Below, one piece after another: positions 14,056-22,159 of a DNA stretch of 31,048 nt (its first letter is position 1; each line of letters begins with the position of its first letter). The translations under genes and the position numbers were made by a program. The stretch is taken from the IMG/VR virus record IMGVR_UViG_3300007542_000102, positions 1-31,048 of that record; one strand, given 5' to 3'. The stretch comes from a virus. The notes beneath the pieces are model-generated. The model was not told the origin of the DNA and made no database searches. It saw only the letters and a list, made by a program, of their open reading frames with translations.

Positions 14056-15644
14056 TGCCGATGGTCTTCAACCCCGGTGAGGCTGAAACTCGTCCTCTTG
14101 ACCCCACAGCCACGGTCTACACGACACCGCAGAAAGTCGCCGACTACCTCGGGATTGGACCTCAAGAGCCTGTGGCTACCTCTGCTGACTCTGTGAGCGA
14201 CGGTGTATTCATCACTGGCGAAGACTACCGCCGTTGCGGCACTGAGGTTGGCGATACCATCCTCATCTACAGTGATGCAAACCCTCTCGGTGTTGAAAAA
14301 GAAATCATTGACATCACCAACGGTGGTAGTAGTGGCGTGAAGTTGGTGTTCAGCACTGCTGATTTTACAGCCAGTGACTTCGAGGCTGATGACAACACCT
14401 ATGTGCAGAACCTCTCTTCATTCACCAACGCTAAGGTTGGACGCCAGCGTGGAGCGACCAAGGCCATCGTTGAGGCTCGTATTCGTGAAGTGCAGGATAA
14501 GATTGACAACATCACGCACAACGCTTGGCGACCTTATCTCGTGAGCGCTGAATACATCAACTTCGACACCTACAAGCCTTACCGGCGTCGTTACTACACC
14601 GACTATGTTGGGACGACTCCGCTATTGTTCCGTAATATCCAGCAGATTCTACGCCTCGAACTATGGCAAGGCGACGACTATCGTGAGATTGGTGCTGCTG
14701 AGGCTCGTATCGGCATCCCGAAAAACTACAACGGCAACGCCGATAGCGCTCTTTTCCTATGTCCGGGTAACGCTTCAGCCGCTCGTCTTGATATTGGAAC
14801 AGCGACAAACCAATGGCGAGATGATTTTGACCATGTTACTACGGCTCAAAATCTCGCTGACCTCATCAACAAAGAGGACAGGGTGGGTAAGGCGGCTGTG
14901 GAGTTCACACCCACCTTCAAGTTGGAAGGTTCTTCATCCAATGTCGCAGTTCATAACGAGTTCTTGGCCACAGCCAACAGCGACTACGGTAGCGGTGTGG
15001 TGAAAATCACCAGTATGCGCCCTGTCAAAGCAGGTGAGACTTGCACTATCGCCAGCACCGACGACAACCTCTCCATCTCACAAACTCAAGTCAACACGGC
15101 GACCTTCGTAAGTTCAAGTGGGTCAAGCGTTGTTGTTGATTCAACTGCTGGGTTTGCGCCAAGCGGTGTTGCTTCAAATGGGACAATAGCCTTTCGATAT
15201 GACAGTCTTGACCCCGATGGGGTTACTTTTTCCGGTTGCGCTGTTGTTAGCGCAAGCGGTGACCTTGCATCCATGAGCGGCACCATCACGCAGCATCAGT
15301 TACAAGTCGACCTACAAGGCGGTAGTTCCAGTGGTGATAACGCTCGGCTCAAGGATTGGTGGATGGACTTTGAAATGGGCATCATTTACTTCAACAACTC
15401 CTATCCGTTCTTTGAGTGGAACGCCGTTAAGGTGTCTTACATCTATGGGGAACGCTATCTCGAAAAGGCCATCGAGGAGGTTGCTACGAAGATGGTGGTC
15501 ATTGACCTGTTGATGTCTGACGACCGCACCGTGCTGTTGCCTGAAGGCACCAGCAACATTGACATCACCGCCAAGGTGCAACTCCTGCAGGCTGAGATTG
15601 ACAAGATTCTCCCACGCTATCAGGAGATTGTTCTCTTCGAGTGA
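14055..15644 (+). CDS. Large head-tail adaptor candidate with inserted beta domain
   Basis: 529 residues; ATG 14055 with GAGGAGG at 14038-14044 (ATG 14061 also possible). Helices at residues about 134-160 (ATKAIVEARIREVQDKI, THNAWRP) and about 470-525 (LEKAIEEVATKMVVIDLLM, AKVQLLQAEIDKILPRY) resemble the helical core of phage head-tail adaptor proteins (HK97 gp6/SPP1 gp15 group). These are normally only 100-150 residues. Beta regions fill the rest. One at about 348-401 (SSVVVDSTAGFAPSG, GTIAFRYDS, FSGCAVV) matches a beta motif common in phage tail and fibre proteins. It follows the capsid genes and precedes the tail genes, as expected for an adaptor. By-eye assignment, moderate confidence. 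Confidence 0.65.
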   Translation: MPMVFNPGEAETRPLDPTATVYTTPQKVADYLGIGPQEPVATSADSVSDGVFITGEDYRRCGTEVGDTILIYSDANPLGVEKEIIDITNGGSSGVKLVFSTADFTASDFEADDNTYVQNLSSFTNAKVGRQRGATKAIVEARIREVQDKIDNITHNAWRPYLVSAEYINFDTYKPYRRRYYTDYVGTTPLLFRNIQQILRLELWQGDDYREIGAAEARIGIPKNYNGNADSALFLCPGNASAARLDIGTATNQWRDDFDHVTTAQNLADLINKEDRVGKAAVEFTPTFKLEGSSSNVAVHNEFLATANSDYGSGVVKITSMRPVKAGETCTIASTDDNLSISQTQVNTATFVSSSGSSVVVDSTAGFAPSGVASNGTIAFRYDSLDPDGVTFSGCAVVSASGDLASMSGTITQHQLQVDLQGGSSSGDNARLKDWWMDFEMGIIYFNNSYPFFEWNAVKVSYIYGERYLEKAIEEVATKMVVIDLLMSDDRTVLLPEGTSNIDITAKVQLLQAEIDKILPRYQEIVLFE

Positions 15645-15649
15645 TAACA

Positions 15650-15994
15650 ATGGTGAAAGACGAAGCCGATGAGTTTCTCATGATACATCTCACCGAGGAG
15701 ATGCTGGACCCTGCTCAGCAAGAAGCGTTGCGTCAAGTCGTGACACAGACGCCGGAGGCTTACCGTCGTGTCGTTGAACAGCAGGAATTGGGGATGGACG
15801 GCATCACTCGCAACGAAGCGGGTGAATACGAGCAAAAAGGGAGCGCCCCTGACCCCAGCACTCTTAAAGCAGCACTGGATAGGGTAGACAAGCGGATGCT
15901 GTCCGAGTCCCCTGCCCTTGTGACCTACAAGTTGCGACTCAGTGGTGGAAAACTCGTGCCGGATGTCGCAGCCTACAAACGGGAGGTGAAATGA
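15650..15994 (+). CDS. Unknown neck-region protein
   Basis: 114 residues from ATG 15650, which has GAGTGA just upstream. GTG 15641, overlapping the previous stop, would add three residues. The N-terminal half is acidic and helical (EADEFLMIHLTEEMLDPAQQ, EALRQVVTQTPEAYRRVVEQ). The C-terminus is more basic with a beta-like end (LVTYKLRLSGGKLVPDVAAY). No family seen. The site between adaptor and tail-terminator candidates suggests a head closure or neck protein. It overlaps the next start by four bases. Confidence 0.65.
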   Translation: MVKDEADEFLMIHLTEEMLDPAQQEALRQVVTQTPEAYRRVVEQQELGMDGITRNEAGEYEQKGSAPDPSTLKAALDRVDKRMLSESPALVTYKLRLSGGKLVPDVAAYKREVK

Positions 15995-16440
15995 TGGTCG
16001 CAACATGGGCAGAAGGATTGGATTCAGTTATCGCTGTTCTCGGCGACTGGAACCGGGGCAACACCAACAACATCAAGCCCGTCATCGCCGACATCGCCAC
16101 TGTCGGTCCTGAGCGTGGGAAGCGCATCGACATGAAAAAGACGGACTATGTTCTCTGTTACGAGACGGCGCACAACGAAGAAGCGCCTGAGATTCTCTAC
16201 GATTTTGTCACCACCCGCATCAACATTACCGTGGACATTCGCACCACCAAGTCTCGCAAGCATATGCAAGCGATGGAAAACGAGGTGCGTCGCCTCATTC
16301 ACACCAAGCGCAAGGGTGATGGTGTTGCCTTTGACCGCCTTGTTTTCAAGACCCGGACGGACCTTTCTGACCGGACCAAGAACCTATTCCGCATGACCTT
16401 CCAAATCGAAGTTGTTATCTTTGCGGAACTCGTGCCATGA
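15991..16440 (+). CDS. Tail terminator / tail completion candidate
   Basis: 149 residues; GGGAGGTGAA directly before ATGATG (15991 or 15994). The layout is helix, strand with an NNIKPVIADI-like segment, then DFVTTRINITVDIRTT, helix (KHMQAMENEVRRLIHTK), and a closing strand pair (FDRLVFKTRTDLSDRT; FRMTFQIEVVIFAEL). This alternating alpha/beta order resembles gpU/TrP1-type tail terminator proteins, which cap the tail tube and bind the head. It stands directly before the tube-protein gene, where terminators are usually encoded. No catalytic features. Moderate confidence. Confidence 0.6.
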   Translation: MMVATWAEGLDSVIAVLGDWNRGNTNNIKPVIADIATVGPERGKRIDMKKTDYVLCYETAHNEEAPEILYDFVTTRINITVDIRTTKSRKHMQAMENEVRRLIHTKRKGDGVAFDRLVFKTRTDLSDRTKNLFRMTFQIEVVIFAELVP

Positions 16441-16450
16441 GGTGAGCCGG

Positions 16451-18430
16451 ATGCCGTCGACAGTGTATAAAGGGGACTTGACCGAGATTTCATTCGGTCA
16501 CGAGACAGGACTTCAACTTGACCATGGCTTCGCAGGGTCCTTTTTGTTCCGTGCGAAGACCGGTGGGAGGGACCTCAAGGCGGACACCAGCGTCATTACT
16601 TTTGACAGCGGAGCAGCCTCGCAAGTCGTCAACGCTGGCCAACTGAAATACCCCGTCGGGATGCTCGTCGGAGCGAAGGTGTCCTTCCGCATCGCCAGCA
16701 GCAGCCCCAATTTCAGCACCGATGACGATGCAACCATCAGCGGCCGCTCCTTCACTGTTGTTCAGCATACTGTGACATCGAGCGATGTCACTGAACTGAC
16801 CATCACACCTGCGCTGACCACCGACCATTCTGCTGGGGACAAGGACTCCAAATCGGGCGACATCATGTTCATTCACGGCTTTACTGTGCCCTCCGTCGAT
16901 GTCAGCATGGCTGCTGACGGCGACAGTGCTTCGGGCTCCAGCGAATCCGTTCTAACTGACCAATTCGTGGGCCTCGCCGCTACGGTGACGCTACCGGAAA
17001 CAAAGGTGGACCTCAAGCGCTACCATGTCGTCGGCCTCGGCCGTGATGTGGCCGTGCAAGTGCCGGGACGATTCCTCAACGAAGGCGGCTCTTTTGAGGT
17101 CAACATGCACAACCCCCGCTGGCTCTACTACTGTCTCGGTATGGAAGCGGTGGATGTGAGCAACATCACAGGCCTCAATTCGTTGTTGGTCAGCAACGAT
17201 TACCAATTGAATGGCAAAACTGAAGTTGGCGCTACTGTCATCCCCTTCGACGGCACCGGAGTGCCGACTTTCACCGCTGGGACTTCTGCTGTAGCGGCAG
17301 GCGACTATGTTATCGTCGTTGATGAAACCCGTGCTGATGTCATCACCTACAACGAGGCTGACAGTGCTGACGGCACCGAGTTTGGTGCTGTGGCCAACCC
17401 TGAGGTCACCTACTTTGACAAGACCGAGACAACTGAGATTCGGCGTATCGTGGCCATCACGAGCACGCGCATCTTCCTCGACGATGCTCTACTTTACCCT
17501 CACGCTGATAACACTGTCCTGCGCTTTGTCCGTCCCGCTGCAGACAACGCTACGGGTAGCCCCAACCGTGAGTCCAGCGGAAACATTCAGAACCCAATCA
17601 CTCGCCTCCTTTACTCTCGCAGCAGCGTGCCTTCCTTTGCTATGGAAGTCAGCATTCGCCGCCGTGACAGCGACGGTAACACCGACGATGTGGTTGACGG
17701 CGGCCCCAGCGACACCAAGCAACTGAGTCGAGTCTTCCGTGGCTGCAAAGTCAAGGACTTTTCGTTGACTGCAGACACCGACGCTGCTCTGCGCCTGAGT
17801 GTCAACTTTGACTCCGCTCTCTGTTACACCGACACCGGTCGCCTTGAAAGCACACCGGGGGACCGCTTCAATCCACATCGCATGTTTGAAGACACAGCAA
17901 ACAGCGACGCCAATCGCAAGACCAGCGGCATCGCCAAGGGCACGCAGAAACCCTACATGTTCTACAACGGCACCATTGACCTTGCTGGTGTTCGCATCGG
18001 GCAAGTTGTTTCCTTCACGCTCAACGGCAATACGGGCGTGCAGCAGTTCTACACCATCAACGGCTCCCCCATCGCCGATAGCATCACGGACCAAGTCCCG
18101 CACGCTGGTAGCCGTAACGCCTCCATCGCCGTGGAAGGCAAGACTGAATACACGATGGACATGGAGATTATCGTGGACGACCCTGTCTTCTATCATCACA
18201 TGCGTCGCGCCGTTGACTTCAGCGCCAGCACTGACAACATGATTCGGCTTTCCTTTACCAAAGCAGGTAGCGGCGCTACTCGTGAGCGTATCGACATCCT
18301 CCTTGATGACTATGTCATCACCGAGGCCCCTCTGCCTATTCCTGAGGACAAGGGACCTATCCGTGCTCCTTTGAAGGTGATGCCGAAAGCCATCCGTGTT
18401 GTGTCGACGGACACACTTTTCCATTGTTGA
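16451..18430 (+). CDS. Major tail (tube) protein, enlarged
   Basis: 659 residues from ATG 16451 (TGAGGTGAGCCGG leader); the frame opens at 16412, but that start lies inside the previous gene and lacks the ribosome site. It is mostly beta. N-terminal YKGDLTEISFGHETGLQL, a middle VPGRFLNEGGSFEVNMHNPRW, FRGCKVKDFSLTADTDAALR and C-terminal DMEIIVDDPVFYHHMRRAVD with IRLSFTKAGSGATRERIDI fit tube proteins of the lambda gpV/Phage_tube group in arrangement. Usual tube proteins have 150-300 residues, so about half of this one must be extra domains. It is flanked by terminator and chaperone candidates, the normal order. Tail-protein identity is likely; an alternative is a large tail-completion or spike protein. 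Confidence 0.65.
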   Translation: MPSTVYKGDLTEISFGHETGLQLDHGFAGSFLFRAKTGGRDLKADTSVITFDSGAASQVVNAGQLKYPVGMLVGAKVSFRIASSSPNFSTDDDATISGRSFTVVQHTVTSSDVTELTITPALTTDHSAGDKDSKSGDIMFIHGFTVPSVDVSMAADGDSASGSSESVLTDQFVGLAATVTLPETKVDLKRYHVVGLGRDVAVQVPGRFLNEGGSFEVNMHNPRWLYYCLGMEAVDVSNITGLNSLLVSNDYQLNGKTEVGATVIPFDGTGVPTFTAGTSAVAAGDYVIVVDETRADVITYNEADSADGTEFGAVANPEVTYFDKTETTEIRRIVAITSTRIFLDDALLYPHADNTVLRFVRPAADNATGSPNRESSGNIQNPITRLLYSRSSVPSFAMEVSIRRRDSDGNTDDVVDGGPSDTKQLSRVFRGCKVKDFSLTADTDAALRLSVNFDSALCYTDTGRLESTPGDRFNPHRMFEDTANSDANRKTSGIAKGTQKPYMFYNGTIDLAGVRIGQVVSFTLNGNTGVQQFYTINGSPIADSITDQVPHAGSRNASIAVEGKTEYTMDMEIIVDDPVFYHHMRRAVDFSASTDNMIRLSFTKAGSGATRERIDILLDDYVITEAPLPIPEDKGPIRAPLKVMPKAIRVVSTDTLFHC

Positions 18431-18441
18431 GGTGACTAAGT

Positions 18442-18978
18442 ATGCCTACACCAGCCGAATCTGTTCGCAAGTATCGACGCCTAAGCCACGAAGACTACGC
18501 TGTGTGGTTCGGTGGGCTCCTTGGACTCAGCGAGGCTGAGGCTCGACCTATGGGCACTCACCGTTCAAGGGAACTGATTGAGGAGGCTTTGCGCTCTCTC
18601 ATCGACAAACCCTCCGAGGAACCTGCCGAGGTCGTTGAAGAGTCAGTCGAAGAGTCAGTTGAAAGCGCTGGAGTAGAAGACATCCCAAACAGCGAAGACT
18701 TCCCCGCTGACCTTTCTTACGATGCTATGACGCTTACTGAACTCCGTGAGGAGTGTGCTTCCCGTGGTCTACCAGTCTCGGGAACCAAAGCCCAACTGGC
18801 CCTCCGTCTCAAGCGAGACGATGAGGGCATTACTGAGTCCACACCGACGCCGGAGGCCCCCGCAGAAGCGGCTGCCGAGGAAGAGGTGGATGCCCCCGCT
18901 GATGAAGCGGCTGCGACCGAGGTGGAGATAAATGCCGAGATTACCGAACAAGAGCCAACTACTGAGACAGACGAATGA
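18442..18978 (+). CDS. Acidic SAP-domain protein
   Basis: 178 residues, ATG 18442 after TTGAGGTGACTAAGT. Residues about 92-126 are a clear SAP domain (YDAMTLTELREECASRGLP, then VSGTKAQLALRLKRD), a helix-loop-helix DNA-binding fold. It is surrounded by Glu/Pro/Ala-rich acidic low complexity (EEPAEVVEESVEESVESA; EAPAEAAAEEEVDAPADEAA). The N-terminal 55 residues have a helical, aromatic pattern (KYRRLSHEDYAVWFGGLLGL). It lies between the tube and chaperone genes, where short chaperones or tail accessory proteins sit. The SAP call is strong; the role in the virion is unknown. It overlaps the next gene by 47 bases in another frame. Confidence 0.8.
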   Translation: MPTPAESVRKYRRLSHEDYAVWFGGLLGLSEAEARPMGTHRSRELIEEALRSLIDKPSEEPAEVVEESVEESVESAGVEDIPNSEDFPADLSYDAMTLTELREECASRGLPVSGTKAQLALRLKRDDEGITESTPTPEAPAEAAAEEEVDAPADEAAATEVEINAEITEQEPTTETDE

Positions 18979-19303
18979 AACGAAGCACGAGATACCTGTA
19001 GACCCTCATGACCCCGAAGTGGTCATGGAAGTGTGGGTCAGGGACATCTCCTTCTTTGATGTTCAGCGTGCTGCTCAGGAGATGCTTGTTGTAGGTAAGA
19101 ACAATGAAATGTCTCTTGACCTCGAATCCTACTGGAAACATGCTTTCACGCACTGGCTTGTGCGAACCAACCCTGAACTCACGGTTGCGGAACTTCTCAA
19201 CCTAAAAGGCGACATCGGTCAGCGAATTGCTTCCGTGTTGCCGAGCCCGGAAAAGGTCGGGCAGATGTTGCAGGGGGATTTTACGAGCGGCGACGCTCAG
19301 TGA
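18932..19303 (+). CDS. Tail assembly chaperone, first part (gpG-like)
   Basis: 123 residues; ATG 18932 has GAGGTGGAG at 18919-18927, so a start within the end of the SAP gene is well supported. After a short polar start the body (VVMEVWVRDISFFDVQRAAQ, SYWKHAFTHWLVRTNPELTV, LNLKGDIGQRIASVLPSPEK) is helical and resembles tail assembly chaperones, which coat the tape measure before tube assembly. The next ORF lies in the -1 frame with a four-base overlap (GTGA), as for G/T pairs that are joined by ribosomal frameshift in lambda. Assigned from position, order and helical pattern. Confidence 0.65.
   Translation: MPRLPNKSQLLRQTNETKHEIPVDPHDPEVVMEVWVRDISFFDVQRAAQEMLVVGKNNEMSLDLESYWKHAFTHWLVRTNPELTVAELLNLKGDIGQRIASVLPSPEKVGQMLQGDFTSGDAQ
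19271..19279 (+). promoter_or_regulatory. Candidate -1 frameshift site between chaperone ORFs
   Basis: The codons CAG GGG GAT at 19271-19279 include a run of five G. A ribosome with GGG in the P site could slip back one base onto GGG and continue in the frame of the next ORF, which stays open (GFYERRRSVIEAF). It is not a canonical X-XXY-YYZ heptamer, so this is only a candidate. CGGAAAAGG at about 19248-19256 is another. Confidence 0.3.
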
Positions 19304-19578
19304 TTGAGGCTTTCCTCAGTCGCAAGACCGTCGCCACCCCCGACGATGTCGGGATGCAAATGGAACTGTGGGGGTATATCGTGGCGAAGCACTACGGTAT
19401 TTCACTGAAGGAAGTGCATGAGATGACGCCCGAAACTTTCCAGCAATCTCTCGTTTGGGCGCTTGTCGGCAGAAGTCAAGAGGAAAAGGAAATGAAGAGG
19501 CAGCGACAAGAGGCAAAAAGCGGAGGTCAGGAGACGGTGTCTCTTGATTATGCTTGGCTTGAGACGGAGGACTTTTGA
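19300..19578 (+). CDS. Tail assembly chaperone, second part (gpT-like)
   Basis: 92 residues when started at GTG 19300 (GTGA overlap with the previous stop). No good ribosome site lies just upstream, so translation is by coupling or as a -1 frameshift extension of the preceding ORF. The body has DDVGMQMELWGYIVAKHYG, then LKEVHEMTPETFQQSLVWAL, helical, then a Lys/Glu/Arg-rich stretch (EEKEMKRQRQEAK) and a Trp/Glu tail. It is in the position and size range of the second chaperone ORF directly before the tape measure. Function inferred from this order. Confidence 0.6.
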   Translation: MIEAFLSRKTVATPDDVGMQMELWGYIVAKHYGISLKEVHEMTPETFQQSLVWALVGRSQEEKEMKRQRQEAKSGGQETVSLDYAWLETEDF

Positions 19579-20912
19579 TGGTTGCATTTGCTGCTTTGAC
19601 GGTTGCGCTGAACGGTGCTCTTACGAGCGCTGGAGGCCTAACTGGTATTTTGAGCAGCATTGGAGGAATTGTAGCAGGAGCAGGCTCAGCCATCATGGGC
19701 GCAATCGGCGGCGCTATGACATTTGTTCAAGAGAAGTTTCAAGGCATCAAGGATTTTTGGAACGAAAACATCGCTCCTGTGTTTGATGAGTTGCTGGCGT
19801 TCGCTCAACCTGCTCTTGAGGCTATAGGGGCTGTCTTTTCAGCCACCTTCGGCACGGCTTTTGACCTTCTTAAAGCAGCATGGGAGGTTCTCATGGCGGC
19901 CTTACAGGTGGTGTGGAACACTGTTGTTGACCCCCTCATCAGCGTCTTTACTGGCCTCTTTACGGCGGGCATGGCGCTTGTCAAAGGAGACTGGGACGGA
20001 GTCATGGAAGGATTGAAGACCGTTTGGGACGCGGTTATCATGCCTATCATTCAGCCTTTCGTCGACCTCTTCAAAGTCGGTATGGAACTGGCGAAAGGCA
20101 ATTGGGACGGCGTTATGGAAAACCTGAAAGCCGCATGGGACAACAGTCTCGGTAAGATTCTCCAGCCGTTCATTGACCCGTTGTTGGCGGCATTTACCAG
20201 CATCAAGGAGCGATGGGGTGAAGTGGCTACTGCACTCAGCGTTGCTTGGGAAACCTATGTCAAAAATCCAATTATGGCGGTATTCAGCCCTCTATTCGAC
20301 TCCTTCGCTCTCATTCAAGACAACTGGGATGTCATCATGGCGGCCATGGGCGTAGCGTTTGATAGGTTCATGAGCCCCATCAAGACCGCTCTCGGCATTA
20401 TTTTGGCTCCGTTCAAACTGGCTTGGGACGGCATCCTCGCAGGCATTGACCTTGCGAAAGCGGGCTTTGACGCTTTTGCTACCGGGCTGCAATCAGCATA
20501 CGACAGTTACATCTCACCTGCACTTGATGCGATTTGGGGTATTTTGGGACCCATCGTCGAAGGTATCGGAAAGTTAGCCAGTGGTGTAGGTGGCTTCATC
20601 GGCGGTGCTGTTGACGGCGCAGCGGGCCTTCTTGGCTTCTCTGAGGGCGGCGTAGCCAGCGGACCTACTGGCGGCTACCCTGTCATGCTCCACGGCACTG
20701 AGGCAGTCGTGCCCCTGTCCGGCGGACGCTCCATCCCTGTAGAGATGAAGGACGGTGGAGGTGGAGGTGGAAACACCTTCAACATCAGCATCAATCCCAG
20801 CGGCATCACTGACCGCACGGACAAGCGTGAGATGGCCCGTCAGATGGGTAACATGATTCAGCAAGAAGTCTCCCGCGCACTGGGCGGCACGACGATGCGA
20901 GGGAGGGTCTGA
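19578..20912 (+). CDS. Tape measure protein (short)
   Basis: 444 residues from ATG 19578, with GGAGG at 19566-19570. TTG 19575 is also in frame but unnecessary. The protein sets tail length and is ejected before DNA. It has a hydrophobic Gly/Ala-rich N-terminus (AGGLTGILSSIGGIVAGAG), then helical repeats with Trp-Asp pairs (GDWDGVMEGLKTVWD, GNWDGVMENLKAAWD) spaced 111 bases apart. The C-terminus FSEGGVASGPTGGYPVMLHG, TEAVVPLSGG is a signature common to many tape measures. Assuming the usual ~1.5 angstrom per residue, the tail would be about 65 nm, short for a siphovirus. It follows two chaperone ORFs, as expected. Confidence 0.85.
   Translation: MVAFAALTVALNGALTSAGGLTGILSSIGGIVAGAGSAIMGAIGGAMTFVQEKFQGIKDFWNENIAPVFDELLAFAQPALEAIGAVFSATFGTAFDLLKAAWEVLMAALQVVWNTVVDPLISVFTGLFTAGMALVKGDWDGVMEGLKTVWDAVIMPIIQPFVDLFKVGMELAKGNWDGVMENLKAAWDNSLGKILQPFIDPLLAAFTSIKERWGEVATALSVAWETYVKNPIMAVFSPLFDSFALIQDNWDVIMAAMGVAFDRFMSPIKTALGIILAPFKLAWDGILAGIDLAKAGFDAFATGLQSAYDSYISPALDAIWGILGPIVEGIGKLASGVGGFIGGAVDGAAGLLGFSEGGVASGPTGGYPVMLHGTEAVVPLSGGRSIPVEMKDGGGGGGNTFNISINPSGITDRTDKREMARQMGNMIQQEVSRALGGTTMRGRV
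19983..20204 (+). repeat. 111-base internal repeat in tape measure gene
   Basis: Two degenerate units start at 19983 and 20094 (37 codons each), coding KGDWDGVMEGLKTVWD and KGNWDGVMENLKAAWD, each followed by a PxIxPFxxLF-like helix. A weaker earlier unit precedes them. Such periodic helical repeats are usual in tape measures and may change tail length by duplication. Confidence 0.6.
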
Positions 20913-20914
20913 GC

Positions 20915-22150
20915 ATGGCTGATGGCTACGGCACGCCCATCCGTCTGCACTTCGATAATCCGACAGCCATGGCTGCTGCAGGTTACAGTAGTGGTATGGA
21001 ACTCAGCGCTCAGTCCATCGCCTTGAGCGTAGAGCGTAAAGTCGGCGGCATGCCTGCTCCCTTTACTGGCGGTCGTCGTTACGGCATCGACCTCAACCGT
21101 GTCAACTCCACTATTATCATTGAAGGCGTGTTCGTGGACGATGACCTCAGCCGAGCGACCAAAGCCGCTACGGCTGCTCAAGCGGAGATTGACTTTGCAT
21201 TCGAGAGTAAGTTCACCCTCAGCAACGGAGCACTCGCTGCAGTCAACCCTGCTTTCTATCAAAACTTAGCAACTGGACTTGGGACGCTGCAGTTATACCT
21301 CAAACTCTCCTCAGGTGCAACAAGCGCTGCTATCATTCAATTCGAGTCATCCTCGGGCTCAGTGGGCTATGTGAGCGGCACTAACATTCGTGTTTATGAC
21401 ACCAGCACGGGGGCTTCCATCACCGGTCCTCAACTGGCCACTGCCGTGTCCACGGCCATCAGCACTGCGCCTGCGCTCAGCAGTTATCTCACGGTAAGTG
21501 TAGTGGCTTCCAAAAAGGTCCCGTCTGCGGGCAACACTCGCCTCATCATCAGGCAGATAAACAGCGGGCCAATGAACCGGTCCACGAGCCTCCTCTTCAA
21601 CAACTCCGCTGAGTTCATTCCTTACCACACACAGTTCACGGGTGGCTTTGACGCATCGACTACGCTGAAATCAGCAGGTGACAAAGTGCAGGACCTTTAC
21701 GGTATTCTGCACAACACGCAGCGAACGGGCTCAGCAGCAGTTGCTGGTGGCTTGATTGCAGCAGGAGCAGTCATCGCCACGGGTGGTGTGGGACTCATAG
21801 CAGGTGCTGCTATTGTCGGAGGCAGTTCTGCTGCTGCTGGCGGACTCTTTTCCCTCTTTACAGACGGCGACTACCCCATTGGTCTGCAAATCCCTTACAA
21901 CTCGATGATTACTGCACCGGACGGGCAAAAATACGCTGCTCGCAACTTCCTCGTGCCTACTGGGCTGGGCCTCAATGTCAATGATAAGATGTCGCAAAAC
22001 AACAACAAGCCCGCCGGTGGTGAGTTTCTGAAGGACGATAAGTTCACAGGCATCAAAGGCGCTATTCAGAAGTTCGATGTCGGCTACTCAGCAGGTGAAC
22101 AGGTCTACACCTTCCAAATGGTTTTCGCTCCTATTGATGTGCTCGCTTGA
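20915..22150 (+). CDS. Tail protein downstream of tape measure, with Gly/Ala-rich hydrophobic segment
   Basis: 411 residues; ATG 20915 after GGGAGGGTCTGAGC, two bases after the tape measure stop. Beta-rich N-terminus (MELSAQSIALSVERKVGG, RRYGIDLNRVNSTIIIEGVF) and C-terminus (QKFDVGYSAGEQVYTFQMVF), consistent with a distal tail or baseplate hub protein. Residues about 275-312 form a long Gly/Ala hydrophobic stretch (VAGGLIAAGAVIATGGVGLI) able to span or insert into a membrane. The first gene after a tape measure usually encodes the distal tail protein. This order and the beta pattern are the basis for the call; no motif proves it. Confidence 0.6.
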   Translation: MADGYGTPIRLHFDNPTAMAAAGYSSGMELSAQSIALSVERKVGGMPAPFTGGRRYGIDLNRVNSTIIIEGVFVDDDLSRATKAATAAQAEIDFAFESKFTLSNGALAAVNPAFYQNLATGLGTLQLYLKLSSGATSAAIIQFESSSGSVGYVSGTNIRVYDTSTGASITGPQLATAVSTAISTAPALSSYLTVSVVASKKVPSAGNTRLIIRQINSGPMNRSTSLLFNNSAEFIPYHTQFTGGFDASTTLKSAGDKVQDLYGILHNTQRTGSAAVAGGLIAAGAVIATGGVGLIAGAAIVGGSSAAAGGLFSLFTDGDYPIGLQIPYNSMITAPDGQKYAARNFLVPTGLGLNVNDKMSQNNNKPAGGEFLKDDKFTGIKGAIQKFDVGYSAGEQVYTFQMVFAPIDVLA

Positions 22151-22159
22151 GGTGATACG

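Noticed and set aside
16412-16450. Earlier start for the tube-like protein
   Set aside because: It lies within the previous gene and lacks a ribosome site, while ATG 16451 follows TGAGGTGAGCC.
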